Counted from the stretch's first letter, positions 17,176 through 27,573 are shown. The stretch is 64,000 nt of DNA from Parvibaculaceae bacterium (GCA_019636015.1 JAHBYJ010000002.1:186001-250000), one strand, 5' to 3'. The notes: generated from the letters alone by a model not told the origin. A program made the numbers and translations.

Positions 17176-19026
17176 TTACCTGCCGATGCTCATCAGCACG
17201 CTGAAGAGGTCCTGAATTGTGGAAATCACCCGCGCATTGGCCGAATAGGCGTTCTGCAGCAGGAGAAGGTTCGACATCTCGTCGTCGATGCTGACGCCGG
17301 TCTGCGCGTCGAAGCGGTCCCGGAGCGAGGAGGTGACGACCTCCTGGGCCGCCGCGTCGCGGGACGCATTGGCCGCCTGCCCCGACTGGAAGGAAACGAG
17401 CCGCCGCGCGAACTCGTCCACCGAGCCGCTGAAGGGCGCGGACGAACCGCCGATACCCGTGGACGGCGCATAATACCGGCTCTGCGAGGTGAGGCGCGAC
17501 AGCATGTCGAGCGGCCGCGTCGAGTCGCCGAGCGGCACACCCGCCTGGTAGGAAACGAGCAGCGTATCGTCGGCGAGAAGCGCCGGGTTGATCTGGATGC
17601 GCGAGGCAAAACCCGTCTTCTGCGGCGGATTGCCGAGCGCATTCGAGAAGATCGTGCCGCCGGAACCGTCCACGAAGAGCGCCATGCCGGTCGAGCCGTC
17701 GGCGAGCGCCGCCGGCGTCACAGTCGCGCGCACCGCCTCGATATCGCTCGTATCGGCCGCGCCGTCGTCGAGGAAGCGCAGCACCCCGCCTGACGGGTTG
17801 GACACCACCACTTCGGGCGGCAGCGCCGCCTGCAGCGCGGTAACGATATCCGCCATCGGCTGGTTGAAGTCGACGCCGATCACCGTGTCGTTCGGATTGG
17901 CGGTCGCGTTGTTGGACAGCGGCAGGAGCGACGGATCGTCCACCCTGACGATCGTCACATTCTGCCGCACCCCGCCCACACTGAATGTCAGGCTGATCGT
18001 GTTGCCGGAAAGCATTCCGCTCGTATCGACCTCGAAGCCTTCCGCCGCGCCGTCGGTCACCGCCTCGCCCGCAACAGTCTCTTCCGAAAGCGCGAGCGCG
18101 AGCTGCGCCGCCAGTTCGTCGAGCTGGGCCTGCGCCTGCGGCAGCACCTTGTCGCGCATCTCGATATAGCCGGCCAGCGCGCCGGAACGGATCGCGCCTG
18201 CGGCAATGAGGTCGATGCTGGTCGAGCCGGACACGAGGCGGATCGTGCCGACGCCGCCATTCTCATAGGTCGAGGTCGGATCGATCTGCGTGCGCTCGTC
18301 GAAAGTGAGCTCCACCGGCGTCCGGTCGAGCAGCAGCTGCCCGCCCGTCGTGAAGATCGTCACCGTGCCGTCGTCGCGGTTGACCACGCGGACATCCATC
18401 AGGCGCGACAATTCGTCGATCGCCATGTCGCGCTTGTCCTGCAGGTCGCCCACGGAAAGGCTGCCCGCCTGGCGCTGCGAAATCTGGTTGTTCACATCCG
18501 CGATGGTCTTCAGCAGCGCATTCGCCTGCTCGACCCCTGCCGCGATGTTCCGCTCCGCCTCGAGCCGCATTTCCTGGATCGACCGCGACATGCCGTTCAT
18601 CTTGGCGGCAAGATTGCCCGCCTCGTTCAGCAGCGACTGGCGCGCGGCATCCGATTCCGGATTGTTCGCAAGCTCCTGCAGCATGGTCGCAAGTGCGCTG
18701 ATAGAGCCCGCGATCGACGCCGCCGAATTCGGCGTGCCGAACATGCGGTCGATCCGGCCGAGCATGCCCGACTTAACGTCGATGCTGGCCGATGTCGCCG
18801 AAGCCGTGCGGAGCTGCTGCTGCAGGAAAGTGTCGATCTGGCGCTGCGCGGCTTCCCGGCGCACGCCGATGCCCTCGCCGCCGGCAAGGAGGTTCGTCTG
18901 CTGCGCGACTTTCCGCGTATAGCCCGGTGTGCCCACATTGGCGATATTGCGCGCGGTAACGTCGATCCCGGACTGGGAGACGTTCAACCCGCTCAATGCG
19001 GCGCCGAGTGCGGAAGAGAGGGACAT
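17176..19026 (-). CDS. flgK: Hook-associated protein FlgK
   Basis: 616 residues. The N-terminus SALGAALSGLNVSQSGIDVTARNIANVGTPGYTRK and the C-terminus EMSNLLLLQNAYSANARVISTIQDLFSVLMSI are the defining FlgK motifs; the long centre holds the exposed domains. FlgK is the first hook-filament junction protein, exported with help from FlgN. An 80-bp gap separates it from flgE and shows no sigma-54 match, so flgE, flgK and flgL may share the flgE promoter. Confidence 0.95.
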   Translation of the reverse strand: MSLSSALGAALSGLNVSQSGIDVTARNIANVGTPGYTRKVAQQTNLLAGGEGIGVRREAAQRQIDTFLQQQLRTASATSASIDVKSGMLGRIDRMFGTPNSAASIAGSISALATMLQELANNPESDAARQSLLNEAGNLAAKMNGMSRSIQEMRLEAERNIAAGVEQANALLKTIADVNNQISQRQAGSLSVGDLQDKRDMAIDELSRLMDVRVVNRDDGTVTIFTTGGQLLLDRTPVELTFDERTQIDPTSTYENGGVGTIRLVSGSTSIDLIAAGAIRSGALAGYIEMRDKVLPQAQAQLDELAAQLALALSEETVAGEAVTDGAAEGFEVDTSGMLSGNTISLTFSVGGVRQNVTIVRVDDPSLLPLSNNATANPNDTVIGVDFNQPMADIVTALQAALPPEVVVSNPSGGVLRFLDDGAADTSDIEAVRATVTPAALADGSTGMALFVDGSGGTIFSNALGNPPQKTGFASRIQINPALLADDTLLVSYQAGVPLGDSTRPLDMLSRLTSQSRYYAPSTGIGGSSAPFSGSVDEFARRLVSFQSGQAANASRDAAAQEVVTSSLRDRFDAQTGVSIDDEMSNLLLLQNAYSANARVISTIQDLFSVLMSIGR

Positions 19027-19106
19027 GGGAAAACCTGACCGCTGGAATTGCTACCGGCTTGGGGTTCGCGCCGGATGCCCTGTGAAGGCGCCCGGCGCGA
19101 ACTTCA

Positions 19107-20471
19107 TTAGCGCTTCATGTTGAGCGTTTCGCGGATGAGTTCGTCCGCCGTCGAGACGATGCGCGTGCCCGCCGTATAGGCCTGCTGCGTCACGATGAGC
19201 TTGGAGAATTCGTCCGCGATATCGACGTTCGAGGCCTCGCGCGCCGAGCCGATCACATTCGTGCCGCCCGTCAGCATCGGCTCGCCCGAGTCCTGCGTCG
19301 CCGCAAAGGCCGTGCCGTCGAGACGCTTCAGCTTGTCCGGCGCGTTGAAGCGGGCAAGGGCCACTTCCGCGAGATCGACCGTCTTGCCGTTCGAATAGGT
19401 GCCGGTGATGCGGCCGTTTTCCGAAACCGCGATGCTCACGAGCTCACCCGAGGGATAGCCGTTCTGGTCGAGCGCCGTGGTCTTCACCGTGCCGTTGTCG
19501 TCCTGGAACTGCGTGACGTTGGACGCACCGTGGTTGAGCGTCACATTGCCGAGGCTGATGCCGTTCACCGTGAGGCCCGTGATCGTGGTCGAGTCGACCG
19601 GCGGGTCGAGGCGGCCCTGCGCGTCGAAGGCATAGCTCTGGCCCACATTCACCCACTTGTCCTGCGCGCCGGTCGCCGTGTCGCTCGTCTTGTAGAAGAG
19701 CTGCCACTCGTCGCCGCCGCCGGCTCCATTGTCCACCTTCGCCCAGCGGAACTGGATATTGGCGGGCGCACCGAGCGAGTCGTAGCCTGTCACGGCGCCG
19801 CCCGAGAGCGAGTTGTCGAGGAAGATGTCTTCATTGTCGGCCGAAATGACGGAAAGGTCGGCAAGCGCCGGCGTGAAGCGGTTGACCGTCAGAAGCTCGC
19901 TGTTCGCGATGTTCGGATCGGCATTCACCGTCTTCGGCCAGGCAGGCAGGTTCGCCTTGTAGTCGATATTGCTCGTCGTGCGGGCGGCAAGGAAGTCGCG
20001 GTTGATCTGGATGCGGCCCGGCGTGTCGCCGATCGGGTTGCCCGTCGCCGGGTCGATCATCAGGCCCTGCAGCGTGTAGCCGCCGCCATTCACGAGATAG
20101 CCATACTTGTCCATCGAGAAGTCGCCGCGCCGCGTGTAGTAGTTCACCCCGTCGAAGACCGGATTGCCGTCCACCGTGGCCACGCGCGAGGAGACGATGA
20201 AGAAGCCGTCGCCATTGATCGCCATATGGGTCGGCACTTCGGAAGCGTCGATCGAGCCCTGCACGCCATTGGTGAAGGCCGGCGCGGCCAGCACGGCACC
20301 CGGCAGGTGGTTTCGGCTCGTGGAGGCGGTGACGATGTCCTGGAAATTCGTGTCCGTCCGCTTGAAGCCGATGGTCTGCGAATTGGCGATATTGTCCGAG
20401 ATATGACCGAGCGCGCTCGACTGGGCGCGAATGCCGGTAATGGCGGTGGTCATCGATCCAAAAAAGCTCAT
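19107..20471 (-). CDS. flgE: Flagellar hook protein FlgE
   Basis: 454 residues from ATG 20471, chosen because GGAGAG lies four bases upstream and because the sigma-54 promoter at 20533-20548 rules out the in-frame start at 20549; ATG 20483 is a minor alternative. The N-terminus (SSALGHISDNIANSQTIGFKRTDTNFQ) and the C-terminus (SNVDIADEFSKLIVTQQAYTAGTRIVSTADELI) are axial-protein motifs, and the large centre fits the hook protein. It leads the flgE-flgK-flgL run. Confidence 0.95.
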   Translation of the reverse strand: MSFFGSMTTAITGIRAQSSALGHISDNIANSQTIGFKRTDTNFQDIVTASTSRNHLPGAVLAAPAFTNGVQGSIDASEVPTHMAINGDGFFIVSSRVATVDGNPVFDGVNYYTRRGDFSMDKYGYLVNGGGYTLQGLMIDPATGNPIGDTPGRIQINRDFLAARTTSNIDYKANLPAWPKTVNADPNIANSELLTVNRFTPALADLSVISADNEDIFLDNSLSGGAVTGYDSLGAPANIQFRWAKVDNGAGGGDEWQLFYKTSDTATGAQDKWVNVGQSYAFDAQGRLDPPVDSTTITGLTVNGISLGNVTLNHGASNVTQFQDDNGTVKTTALDQNGYPSGELVSIAVSENGRITGTYSNGKTVDLAEVALARFNAPDKLKRLDGTAFAATQDSGEPMLTGGTNVIGSAREASNVDIADEFSKLIVTQQAYTAGTRIVSTADELIRETLNMKR

Positions 20472-20532
20472 GGCGCTCTCCATACGGTCCATCCCGGCCG
20501 TGAGGGACGGGGACAAGTGTTGGCCCATTGGG

Positions 20533-20548
20533 AGCAAGGACCGGGCCA
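20533..20548 (-). promoter_or_regulatory. Sigma-54 promoter of flgE
   Basis: On the minus strand this reads TGGCCCGGTCCTTGCT, matching TGGCACG-N4-TTGCA with two mismatches and correct GG/GC spacing. It is nearly the same as the flagellin promoter at 12006 and lies about 62 bp upstream of the flgE ATG. Confidence 0.83.
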
Positions 20549-20813
20549 AGCATTTTTGTTAGCAAAATCAATGGTTTAACTATTGTTGACCATGCCGGGG
20601 CGGAAGCCCCTGCCGCCCTTTTCGGGCCCTCCCGGCAAATATTTCCCTGCGTCAGGTCGCTTCAGCCCCCTCCCCGCCGCTCATTTCGGGGGCCGGTCCC
20701 TGCCATCCGCGAACAGGCCTTTTCCTTGAACCCCGAAGGGCCAGCCTTTAGGTTCCTTCGCGTTCAGCAATTCGGTAACGGACGCGCCGCGCGTTCAGGG
20801 GAAAGCCAGATCC

Positions 20814-21659
<846 letters not shown>

Positions 21660-21670
21660 CTCGGATCGTC

Positions 21671-21707
21671 ATTGCCGGGCCGGCGCAAAGCGCCGTGACC
21701 CGGCAAT
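21671..21707. repeat. REP-like hairpin
   Basis: ATTGCCGGG and CCCGGCAAT enclose a second inner stem (GGCGC/GCGCC). It follows the moxR-type gene by 11 bp and differs in sequence from the repeat pair at 21861. A further imperfect palindrome (CCACC-GAA-GCTCC/GGAGC-GGA-GGTGG) lies at 21726-21755. Confidence 0.7.
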
Positions 21708-21788
21708 CCAGAAGCCGCAACCTGTCCACCGAAGCTCCGCAAGGAGCGGAGGTGGAAGCGGCGTCAGGAAAAGGCTCATCAAGCAAAG

Positions 21789-21821
21789 AAAGCCCGCACC
21801 CAACCCGCGCGGGCTTTTTTT
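21789..21821 (+). terminator. Terminator downstream of the MoxR gene
   Basis: AAAGCCCGC and GCGGGCTTT pair around an ACCCAACCC-type loop and are followed by seven T residues. Confidence 0.85.
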
Positions 21822-21860
21822 CATGTCAGGCACCTGAAAACCTAAGCCAAAACACAATGT

Positions 21861-21992
21861 GTCATCCCGGCGAAAGCCGGGATCCATTGGTTCCCTCAGC
21901 ATGCGCGATAAATGCGGCGGCGGCCCCAAGCTCGCAATCGAAAGCTGCGGCAAATATCGCTGCGAGTGGACCCCGGCTTTCGCCGGGGTGAC
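21861..21992. repeat. REP doublet: two related palindromes in inverted orientation
   Basis: The left palindrome (21861-21890, GTCATCCCGGCGAAAGCCGG...) and the right one (21958-21992, ...CCCCGGCTTTCGCCGGGGTGAC) face each other across 67 bases. Both arms recur, as reverse complements with only one or two differences, around the GIY-YIG gene at 49459-49822. The rest of the 627-bp gap (21660-22286) is non-coding and contains a small palindrome near 22098 but nothing else that I recognise. Confidence 0.85.
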
Positions 21993-22286
21993 ATCTACAG
22001 GTTTATCGCCAAGAGCCCCTCTGCCTCCCGACAAAAAACTTATCCCCGCCCCTGATTCAGGCCCCATCTTATAGGGACCGCCTTCGGGAGGGGTGCTCCG
22101 GAGCATCCGTTGCAGAAAGGCGGGCGGCGAAAGCGCCAGCGGAAGTGTAGCGCCTTCCGGGCAACGCCAGAGCCGCGCGGAGCGTATTCGGACGCTTCCC
22201 CAAATAAAGTAGAGACCAGCCGGATATCGCTCCGCGCCCCTCCACTTTTTCAGAACCTGCACTGCGCGGGGAGCCTCGCCATGCGC

Positions 22287-22796
22287 CTATTCTTCCATCT
22301 CCGGCACGATCGTGGGCTCATCGCCGAGAAAATCCTCGAGCACCCGGGCGCGCTCGAGCGCCAGTTGCGCATAGCAGGCGGCAAGCATCGGCCCGTACAT
22401 CGTGCCCATCGGAATCTGGAAGCGCGAACAGGTGAGCTCGCGATGCTTCTCATAGGCGGCGCTGCTCGCCTCCACCCAGTCGGTGAGCCGCTGTTTCTCC
22501 TTCGCAACGATTTCCGCTTCCCGCGCCTTCACCACCTCGTCCCAATAGCCGATCACCTCGTACTGGCAGAAGTTCATGGCAAGCGTCGTCCAGTTCCCCG
22601 CCTCGGCGCATTGCGTGAAATACCTGTCGCCGCAGTCGCGCGCCGGATCGCCCGCGCCCTCGGGCGGCTCGGCAAGACAGGCCTCGATCTCGGCCTGGGC
22701 CTTGCCGGGCTCCAGCCAGGGATTGTCCTCCTGCGCCGCAGCCGCCCCGCTAAACCCAAGCACCAGAAGGAAAATTGCCGGAAACATGCCGCGCAT
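22287..22796 (-). CDS. LprI-like (DUF1311) secreted protein
   Basis: 169 residues from ATG 22796, which puts a signal peptide (FPAIFLLVLGFSGAAAAQ) at the N-terminus; GAGGTG lies upstream. The mature protein has a Cys pattern and a C-terminal module (EKHRELTCSRF...GTMYGPMLAACYAQLALERARVLEDFL) typical of the DUF1311/LprI family, some members of which inhibit lysozyme. The first half carries extra cysteines (EACL, RDCG, QCAEAG, NFCQYEV) that may form disulphides. It is opposite in strand to both neighbours, interrupting the MoxR/VWA pair. Confidence 0.7.
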   Translation of the reverse strand: MRGMFPAIFLLVLGFSGAAAAQEDNPWLEPGKAQAEIEACLAEPPEGAGDPARDCGDRYFTQCAEAGNWTTLAMNFCQYEVIGYWDEVVKAREAEIVAKEKQRLTDWVEASSAAYEKHRELTCSRFQIPMGTMYGPMLAACYAQLALERARVLEDFLGDEPTIVPEMEE

Positions 22797-22879
22797 AAAT
22801 GAACACCTCTGCCCCTTCAAACCGGCCCTCTTAGGCCCTAGACTGCGCCCAAACGCCATTCAGGATTCTGGAAACGCCC

Positions 22880-24055
22880 ATGTTCGTCCATTTCTTCCAT
22901 GAACTCAAAAAGGCCAACGTGCCCGTCTCGTTGCGCGAGTACCTCACGCTGCTGGAGGCAATGGACCGGGACGTGATCGACCGCCGGGTCGAGGAATTCT
23001 ACTATCTCGCCCGCGCCTCCCTCGTGAAGGACGAGCGCAACCTCGACAAGTTCGACATCGTGTTCGGCCATGTCTTCAAGGGCCTCGAACTGATGGGCGA
23101 AGGCGACCTCGCCAACATCCCCGAGGAATGGCTGCGCGCCCTCACCGAGAAGTTTCTCACCGAAGAGGAGAAGGCGCAGATCGAGGCGCTGGGCGGCTGG
23201 GAAAAGATCATGGAGGAGCTGCAGAAGCGCCTCGAGGAACAGAAAGAGCGCCACGAAGGCGGCAACAAGTGGATCGGCACGGGCGGCACCTCCCCCTTCG
23301 GCGCCAATGGCTACAATCCCGAAGGCGTGCGCATCGGCCAGAAGGAAGGCCGCCACGGCAAGGCCGTGAAGGTCTGGGACAAGCGCGAATACAAGAATCT
23401 CGACGACCAGGTCGAACTCGGCACCCGCAACATCAAGGTGGCGCTGCGCCGCCTGCGCCGCTTCGCCCGCGAAGGCGCGCCGAATGAGCTCGATCTCGAC
23501 GGCACGATCAAGGCAACCGCCCATCAGGGCTATCTCGACATCAAGATGGTCCCGGAGCGCCGCAACAAGATCAACGTGCTGATCTTCTTCGATATCGGCG
23601 GCTCGATGGACAGCCACATCAAGCTCTGCGAGGAGCTGTTCTCCGCCGCGCGCACCGAGTTCAAGAACCTTGAATATTTCTACTTCCACAACTGCCTTTA
23701 CGAAGGCGTCTGGAAGGACAATCGCCGCCGCCACTCGGAAAAGCTGAACACCTGGGACGTGCTGCATAAATATCCGTCCGACTACAAGGTGATCTTTGTC
23801 GGCGACGCCACCATGTCGCCTTACGAAATCACCTATGCCGGCGGCTCGGTGGAGCACTGGAACGAGGAGCCGGGCGGCATCTGGCTCGAGCGCGTCAACC
23901 AGATCTATGAAAGCTGCGTCTGGATCAACCCGATCCCGGAGCGCCACTGGGAATACACGCCCTCTCTCCAGATCATCAAGCAGATCATGGGCGAGCGCAT
24001 GTTCCCGCTGACGCTGGAAGGCCTCGACCACGCCATGCGTGAGCTTTCCCGCTAG
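22880..24055 (+). CDS. CoxE-type VWA-domain protein
   Basis: 391 residues. A helical N-terminal domain is followed by a Glu-rich helix (residues 92-125), a Gly-rich segment, and a C-terminal VWA-like domain. The metal-site motif is DIGGS at residues 238-242, where canonical VWA has DxSxS; this variant is usual in the CoxE-like family. Such proteins pair with MoxR ATPases to mature metal cofactors or remodel complexes; no carbon monoxide dehydrogenase gene is visible here, so the target is unknown. Its TAG overlaps the convergent ABC ATPase stop in CTAG. Confidence 0.88.
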   Translation: MFVHFFHELKKANVPVSLREYLTLLEAMDRDVIDRRVEEFYYLARASLVKDERNLDKFDIVFGHVFKGLELMGEGDLANIPEEWLRALTEKFLTEEEKAQIEALGGWEKIMEELQKRLEEQKERHEGGNKWIGTGGTSPFGANGYNPEGVRIGQKEGRHGKAVKVWDKREYKNLDDQVELGTRNIKVALRRLRRFAREGAPNELDLDGTIKATAHQGYLDIKMVPERRNKINVLIFFDIGGSMDSHIKLCEELFSAARTEFKNLEYFYFHNCLYEGVWKDNRRRHSEKLNTWDVLHKYPSDYKVIFVGDATMSPYEITYAGGSVEHWNEEPGGIWLERVNQIYESCVWINPIPERHWEYTPSLQIIKQIMGERMFPLTLEGLDHAMRELSR

Positions 24056-24741
24056 CGTTTGACGTCGCTTTCGATCCGCCCGTCGACAAGATGGATGTTA
24101 CGCGGCGCCGAATCCGCGAAGTCTTTGTCATGCGTCACGGCGATGACGGTGCGCCCCTGCTCCGCCGCAAGCCGCGCGAAGATGCCCTGCACGATCTCGC
24201 TGTTGCGCATGTCGAGATTGCCGGTCGGCTCGTCCGCGAGAATGAGCGGCGGATCGTTGGCCAGCGCCCGCGCCACGGCAACGCGCTGGCGCTGCCCGCC
24301 CGAGAGCTGCTCGGGCCGCTTCTTCGCCTGGTCGGCAATCTCGAAATCGGCGAGCAGCGACATGCCGCGTTCGCGGATTTCCTTTTCGCCGAGACGCCCG
24401 AGCCGGAGCATGGGCAGCGTCACATTATGCAGCACCGTGAATTCCGGCAGCAGGAAATGGAACTGGAAGACGAAGCCGAGTTTCGCAAGGCGGATGTCGG
24501 CAAGATGATCGGGGCTGAACCCGGCCGTATCCTCCCCGTCGATCAGCACATGGCCGGAAGTCGGCAGGTCGAGAAGCCCGAGCAGATAGAGCAGCGACGA
24601 TTTGCCGGAGCCGGACGGACCCGTGACGCTCACGAACTCGCCGCGATGGATCGTGAGGTCGATGTCGCGCACAAGCGTCACCGGCACCACCTCCTGCAGC
24701 ACGCGCGTGACGCTCCTCAGTTCGACGATCGCCTCGCTCAT
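24052..24741 (-). CDS. ABC transporter ATPase, LolD/MacB type
   Basis: 229 residues. Walker A is GPSGSGKS at 41-48, the signature is LSGGQRQRVAVARAL, Walker B is LILADEPTGNLD and the switch His is in VTHD. The LolD/MacB/FtsE subfamily pairs with FtsX-like permeases. ATG 24741 overlaps the permease stop by four bases, so adaptor, permease and ATPase form one operon. Confidence 0.92.
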   Translation of the reverse strand: MSEAIVELRSVTRVLQEVVPVTLVRDIDLTIHRGEFVSVTGPSGSGKSSLLYLLGLLDLPTSGHVLIDGEDTAGFSPDHLADIRLAKLGFVFQFHFLLPEFTVLHNVTLPMLRLGRLGEKEIRERGMSLLADFEIADQAKKRPEQLSGGQRQRVAVARALANDPPLILADEPTGNLDMRNSEIVQGIFARLAAEQGRTVIAVTHDKDFADSAPRNIHLVDGRIESDVKR

Positions 24742-25988
24742 GTCGCCCCCCGGATGATGTCGACCGGCCGGACCTGCGACGCCTTCCGCGCCGGTATCCA
24801 CGCCGCCGCCACGGCGGAGACCAGCGCGAACAGGCCGCCCACGCCGAACTGGAAGAGGCCCTTCTCGAGCGGCAGCTTCTGCTTGTCCATGAGCCCGGGC
24901 ACCGTCATCTCCACCGTGCCGAGCATCTGCAGCAGCACGAGCCCGAGCATCCAGCCCATCACCATGCCGATCATGCCGACGAAAACGCCCTGCACGAGAA
25001 AGACCCACTGGATATCGCTGCCGCGAAAGCCCATCGACATGAGAATGGCGATGTCGCGCCGCTTCTCTATCACCACGGTCGAGATGATGTTGAAAATGCC
25101 GAAGGCCGCCACCGCCATGATCGCGCCGACGATCGAATAGGTGATGACGTTGCGGACGACGAAAAGACCGAGAAAATCGCGGTTCACCTCCTGCCAGCTT
25201 TCGGTGCGGTAGCCCCAGCGGCTTTCGAGATCGGCCGCCATCTCCTCCGCCATGTCGGGATCGGCGATCTTGATGCGGATGCGGTTCGCGACGAAGGGTT
25301 TGTCGAGCAGCACCTGCGCGTCCTTGAGGAGCATGTAGACCTGCCCCTCGTCGAGGATGAGATTGCCGGTACGGAAAAGCCCGACGATCTTCATGCGCCG
25401 GACGATCCCCTCGGGTGACACCACCGTCGCAAGATCGTCCATGCCGAGGCCGAGCCGCGCGGCCATGCCCTCGCCGATCACGATGCCTTGCGAGGCGGTC
25501 CTGAGGCGCATCAGGCTGCCCTGGCGCATGTCCTCTTCGATGGTGGTGAGGAAGCGTTCCTTCTCCGGATCGATGCCCGCAATGGCGGCGCTCACATCCT
25601 TGGCCGCATAGCGCACGATGGCCGTGCCCGTGAGCGCCGAGGCGGCGATCACGCCCGTCTGCCGCGACACTTCCTCGACCTTCGCGCCGTGGTTCTTGAC
25701 GCCGCGCAGATATTCGCGCGGCTTGGTGTTCGAGAGCGATACGGCGCCCGCCGGATAGGCGGCGAACACGGGCTGCGGCGCAGCGGTGCGGAACTCGTCC
25801 TTCACGGTGATATGCGGCGCATTGTCGACAAGCCGCTGCACCATGTCCTTTTCAGAGCCCGACATGAGAGCGGAGGTCGCGACGAAAAAGCCGACGCCGA
25901 GCGCCACGCCAAGCGTCGAGACGATTGTCTGCCGCCGGCGGTGGGAAAGCTGCGCCGCGGCAATGCCGATGCTCACGCGCCAGAACAT
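24738..25988 (-). CDS. ABC transporter permease, FtsX/MacB type
   Basis: 416 residues. One N-terminal membrane helix (about residues 22-42), a MacB-type periplasmic domain (about 45-270), then three C-terminal helices with the FtsX motif region ISTVVIEKRRDIAILMSMG. The ending (ARKASQVRPVDIIRGA) is typical of LolC/LolE/MacB permeases. Linked to an HlyD-type adaptor, it more likely exports a substrate across the envelope than sorts lipoproteins. Confidence 0.9.
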   Translation of the reverse strand: MFWRVSIGIAAAQLSHRRRQTIVSTLGVALGVGFFVATSALMSGSEKDMVQRLVDNAPHITVKDEFRTAAPQPVFAAYPAGAVSLSNTKPREYLRGVKNHGAKVEEVSRQTGVIAASALTGTAIVRYAAKDVSAAIAGIDPEKERFLTTIEEDMRQGSLMRLRTASQGIVIGEGMAARLGLGMDDLATVVSPEGIVRRMKIVGLFRTGNLILDEGQVYMLLKDAQVLLDKPFVANRIRIKIADPDMAEEMAADLESRWGYRTESWQEVNRDFLGLFVVRNVITYSIVGAIMAVAAFGIFNIISTVVIEKRRDIAILMSMGFRGSDIQWVFLVQGVFVGMIGMVMGWMLGLVLLQMLGTVEMTVPGLMDKQKLPLEKGLFQFGVGGLFALVSAVAAAWIPARKASQVRPVDIIRGAT

Positions 25989-25992
25989 GGGC

Positions 25993-27012
25993 CTAGCCTT
26001 CGCCGCTCTGCCGGCCGCGCAGGCGCTGGCCTTCCTTCAGCCCCGAAGGCGGCTGGAGAATGACGGGCGTTGCTTCGTCGAGACCGGAGAGAATTTCCGC
26101 CTTGCCGGCGCCGACCGCGCCAAGCTCCACCGGAATGCGCACTGCCCGCCCGTCGCGGATGGTCCAGACCGAATTTCCCGATATCGCCGGCAGGGGCACG
26201 AGCAGTGCATTCTCCTCATGCCGCACCACGACGTTGATTTCGGTCGTCATGCCCGGCACAAGCGGCGTATCGCCCGGCAGCGAGATGTGAATGCGATAGG
26301 TGCGCCCCACGGGGTCGCCAAAGGGCGTCATCCGGAAGACCGCGCCTTCAAGCACCCGGCCCGGAAAGGCATCGGCGCGGATAAGCGCTTCCTGCCCCGG
26401 CCGCACTTTCACGATGTCTTCCTCGTCCACTTCCGCATCGACATAGAGCTCGGCCGGATCGCCGACCATGTAGAGGATCTGGCCGGGCTGAACCATGTCG
26501 CCCACCTTGATCTTGTATTCCGAGCGCAGCACCTCGCCCGCCACCGGCGCGGTGATGAAATGGTCGTCAAGCCGCGCCTTGGCGCCGCGCACCGCCGCAC
26601 TCGCCGCGGACTGCGCGCTGCGCGCCTGATCGAGCGCCGCCTCGCTCACATTACCGGAGCGGCGAAGCCGCTGGGCGCGGTCGAGTTCGGAGTCCGCGAG
26701 GCGAAGGCGCGCCTGCGCCTCCTGAAGCTGTGAATAGCTCTCGGTGACGTCGATCACGGCGAGTATGTCGCCTTCTTCGACCTTCTCGCCTTCCTGCTTC
26801 AACACATTGGTGACGCGGCCCGCAATTTTGGAGCCGACCCGCGCATAGCGGACAGGCTCCACCGTGCCCGTCGCATAGACGGCCTCGACCGCCCTTCCGC
26901 GCTCGGGCGCAGCGATCTCGACCGCCGCGGCGCGAAAAAACAGGAGATAGACGAGAATGAGGAAGAGAAGAGCGACGCCGGCTCCGCCTGTCCAAACGAT
27001 ACGCTTGTTCAA
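25993..27012 (-). CDS. Periplasmic adaptor (membrane fusion) subunit, MacA/HlyD type
   Basis: 339 residues: N-terminal membrane anchor (about 8-28, GGAGVALLFLILVYLLFF), a lipoyl-like half (AGRVTNVLKQEGEKVEEGDILAVID), a coiled-coil hairpin (about 93-145), the second lipoyl half, and beta-barrel domains ending in an ILSGLDEATPVILQPPSGLKEG phrase. It is the first gene of the three-gene export system and lies four bases before the permease. Substrate unknown; no outer-membrane channel is encoded here. Confidence 0.88.
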   Translation of the reverse strand: MNKRIVWTGGAGVALLFLILVYLLFFRAAAVEIAAPERGRAVEAVYATGTVEPVRYARVGSKIAGRVTNVLKQEGEKVEEGDILAVIDVTESYSQLQEAQARLRLADSELDRAQRLRRSGNVSEAALDQARSAQSAASAAVRGAKARLDDHFITAPVAGEVLRSEYKIKVGDMVQPGQILYMVGDPAELYVDAEVDEEDIVKVRPGQEALIRADAFPGRVLEGAVFRMTPFGDPVGRTYRIHISLPGDTPLVPGMTTEINVVVRHEENALLVPLPAISGNSVWTIRDGRAVRIPVELGAVGAGKAEILSGLDEATPVILQPPSGLKEGQRLRGRQSGEG

Positions 27013-27128
27013 ATCGCCTCCGGGGGGTTCGCGCGGCCTTGAGCGAATAGTCTACAATACCTGAAGATTATGCGAGTGTAGTTCCAAGAAGAAAACGAAT
27101 GACCGAATGTCGCATAGGGGAAAAAGGA

Positions 27129-27524
27129 ATGCCGGAACGGATTTTCAAGAGGGTCGCCTGGTTCGATCTTGCGGTGACGCTGCCTTTCGCATTGCCGCTG
27201 ATCGCAGAAGCGTTGATCGTGCTCATTTATATGGCCGATGGCTGGCTCGGCTTCGGCACGCCTGGTCTTTATTTCGAGACGGGGCCTTTCGGCATGATGT
27301 TCGTCCACATCATGGGTGTGCTCGGCGTCGTCTGGGCGCTGGCGCGGCTGCGGACACCGTCGGCCGAACTCGCCCGCATCGACGCCGTTGCAAGGCTCGC
27401 CGTCGCAGCGCTCATCATCTATGCGATTGCATCCGGCGCTACGCCCGTGCTCTGGCTTTTCGTGGCAACCGAAATCGGCGGCAGCGCGCTGCAATTCCAC
27501 GCGTTGAGGAAGGGTCGTTCGTAG
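27129..27524 (+). CDS. Small integral membrane protein, unknown
   Basis: 131 residues from ATG 27129, preferred over ATG 27099 because GGGGAAAAAGGA lies just upstream. There are four hydrophobic segments (about residues 9-32, 45-65, 77-95, 100-118) with short loops, no recognised motif, and a basic C-terminus. It is divergent from the adaptor gene and ends just before a palindromic element. Function not recognised. Confidence 0.7.
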   Translation: MPERIFKRVAWFDLAVTLPFALPLIAEALIVLIYMADGWLGFGTPGLYFETGPFGMMFVHIMGVLGVVWALARLRTPSAELARIDAVARLAVAALIIYAIASGATPVLWLFVATEIGGSALQFHALRKGRS

Positions 27525-27573
27525 GGGGTGCTTGAGACTCCGGTCGCGTAGATCTCCGCCACTCGCTTTGGGT

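Noticed and set aside
21669..22262. Open frame of 197 codons on the minus strand over the intergenic repeats
   Set aside because: Its translation contains the phrase types that come from reading REP palindromes (DVTPAKAGVHS, MDPGFRRDD). There is no ribosome-binding site and no natural protein composition, so I treat it as non-coding.
23815..24055. Missing second serine of the VWA metal site in the CoxE-type protein as a sign of inactivation
   Set aside because: DxGxS is the usual form in this CoxE-like family, so it is not a special feature of this gene.
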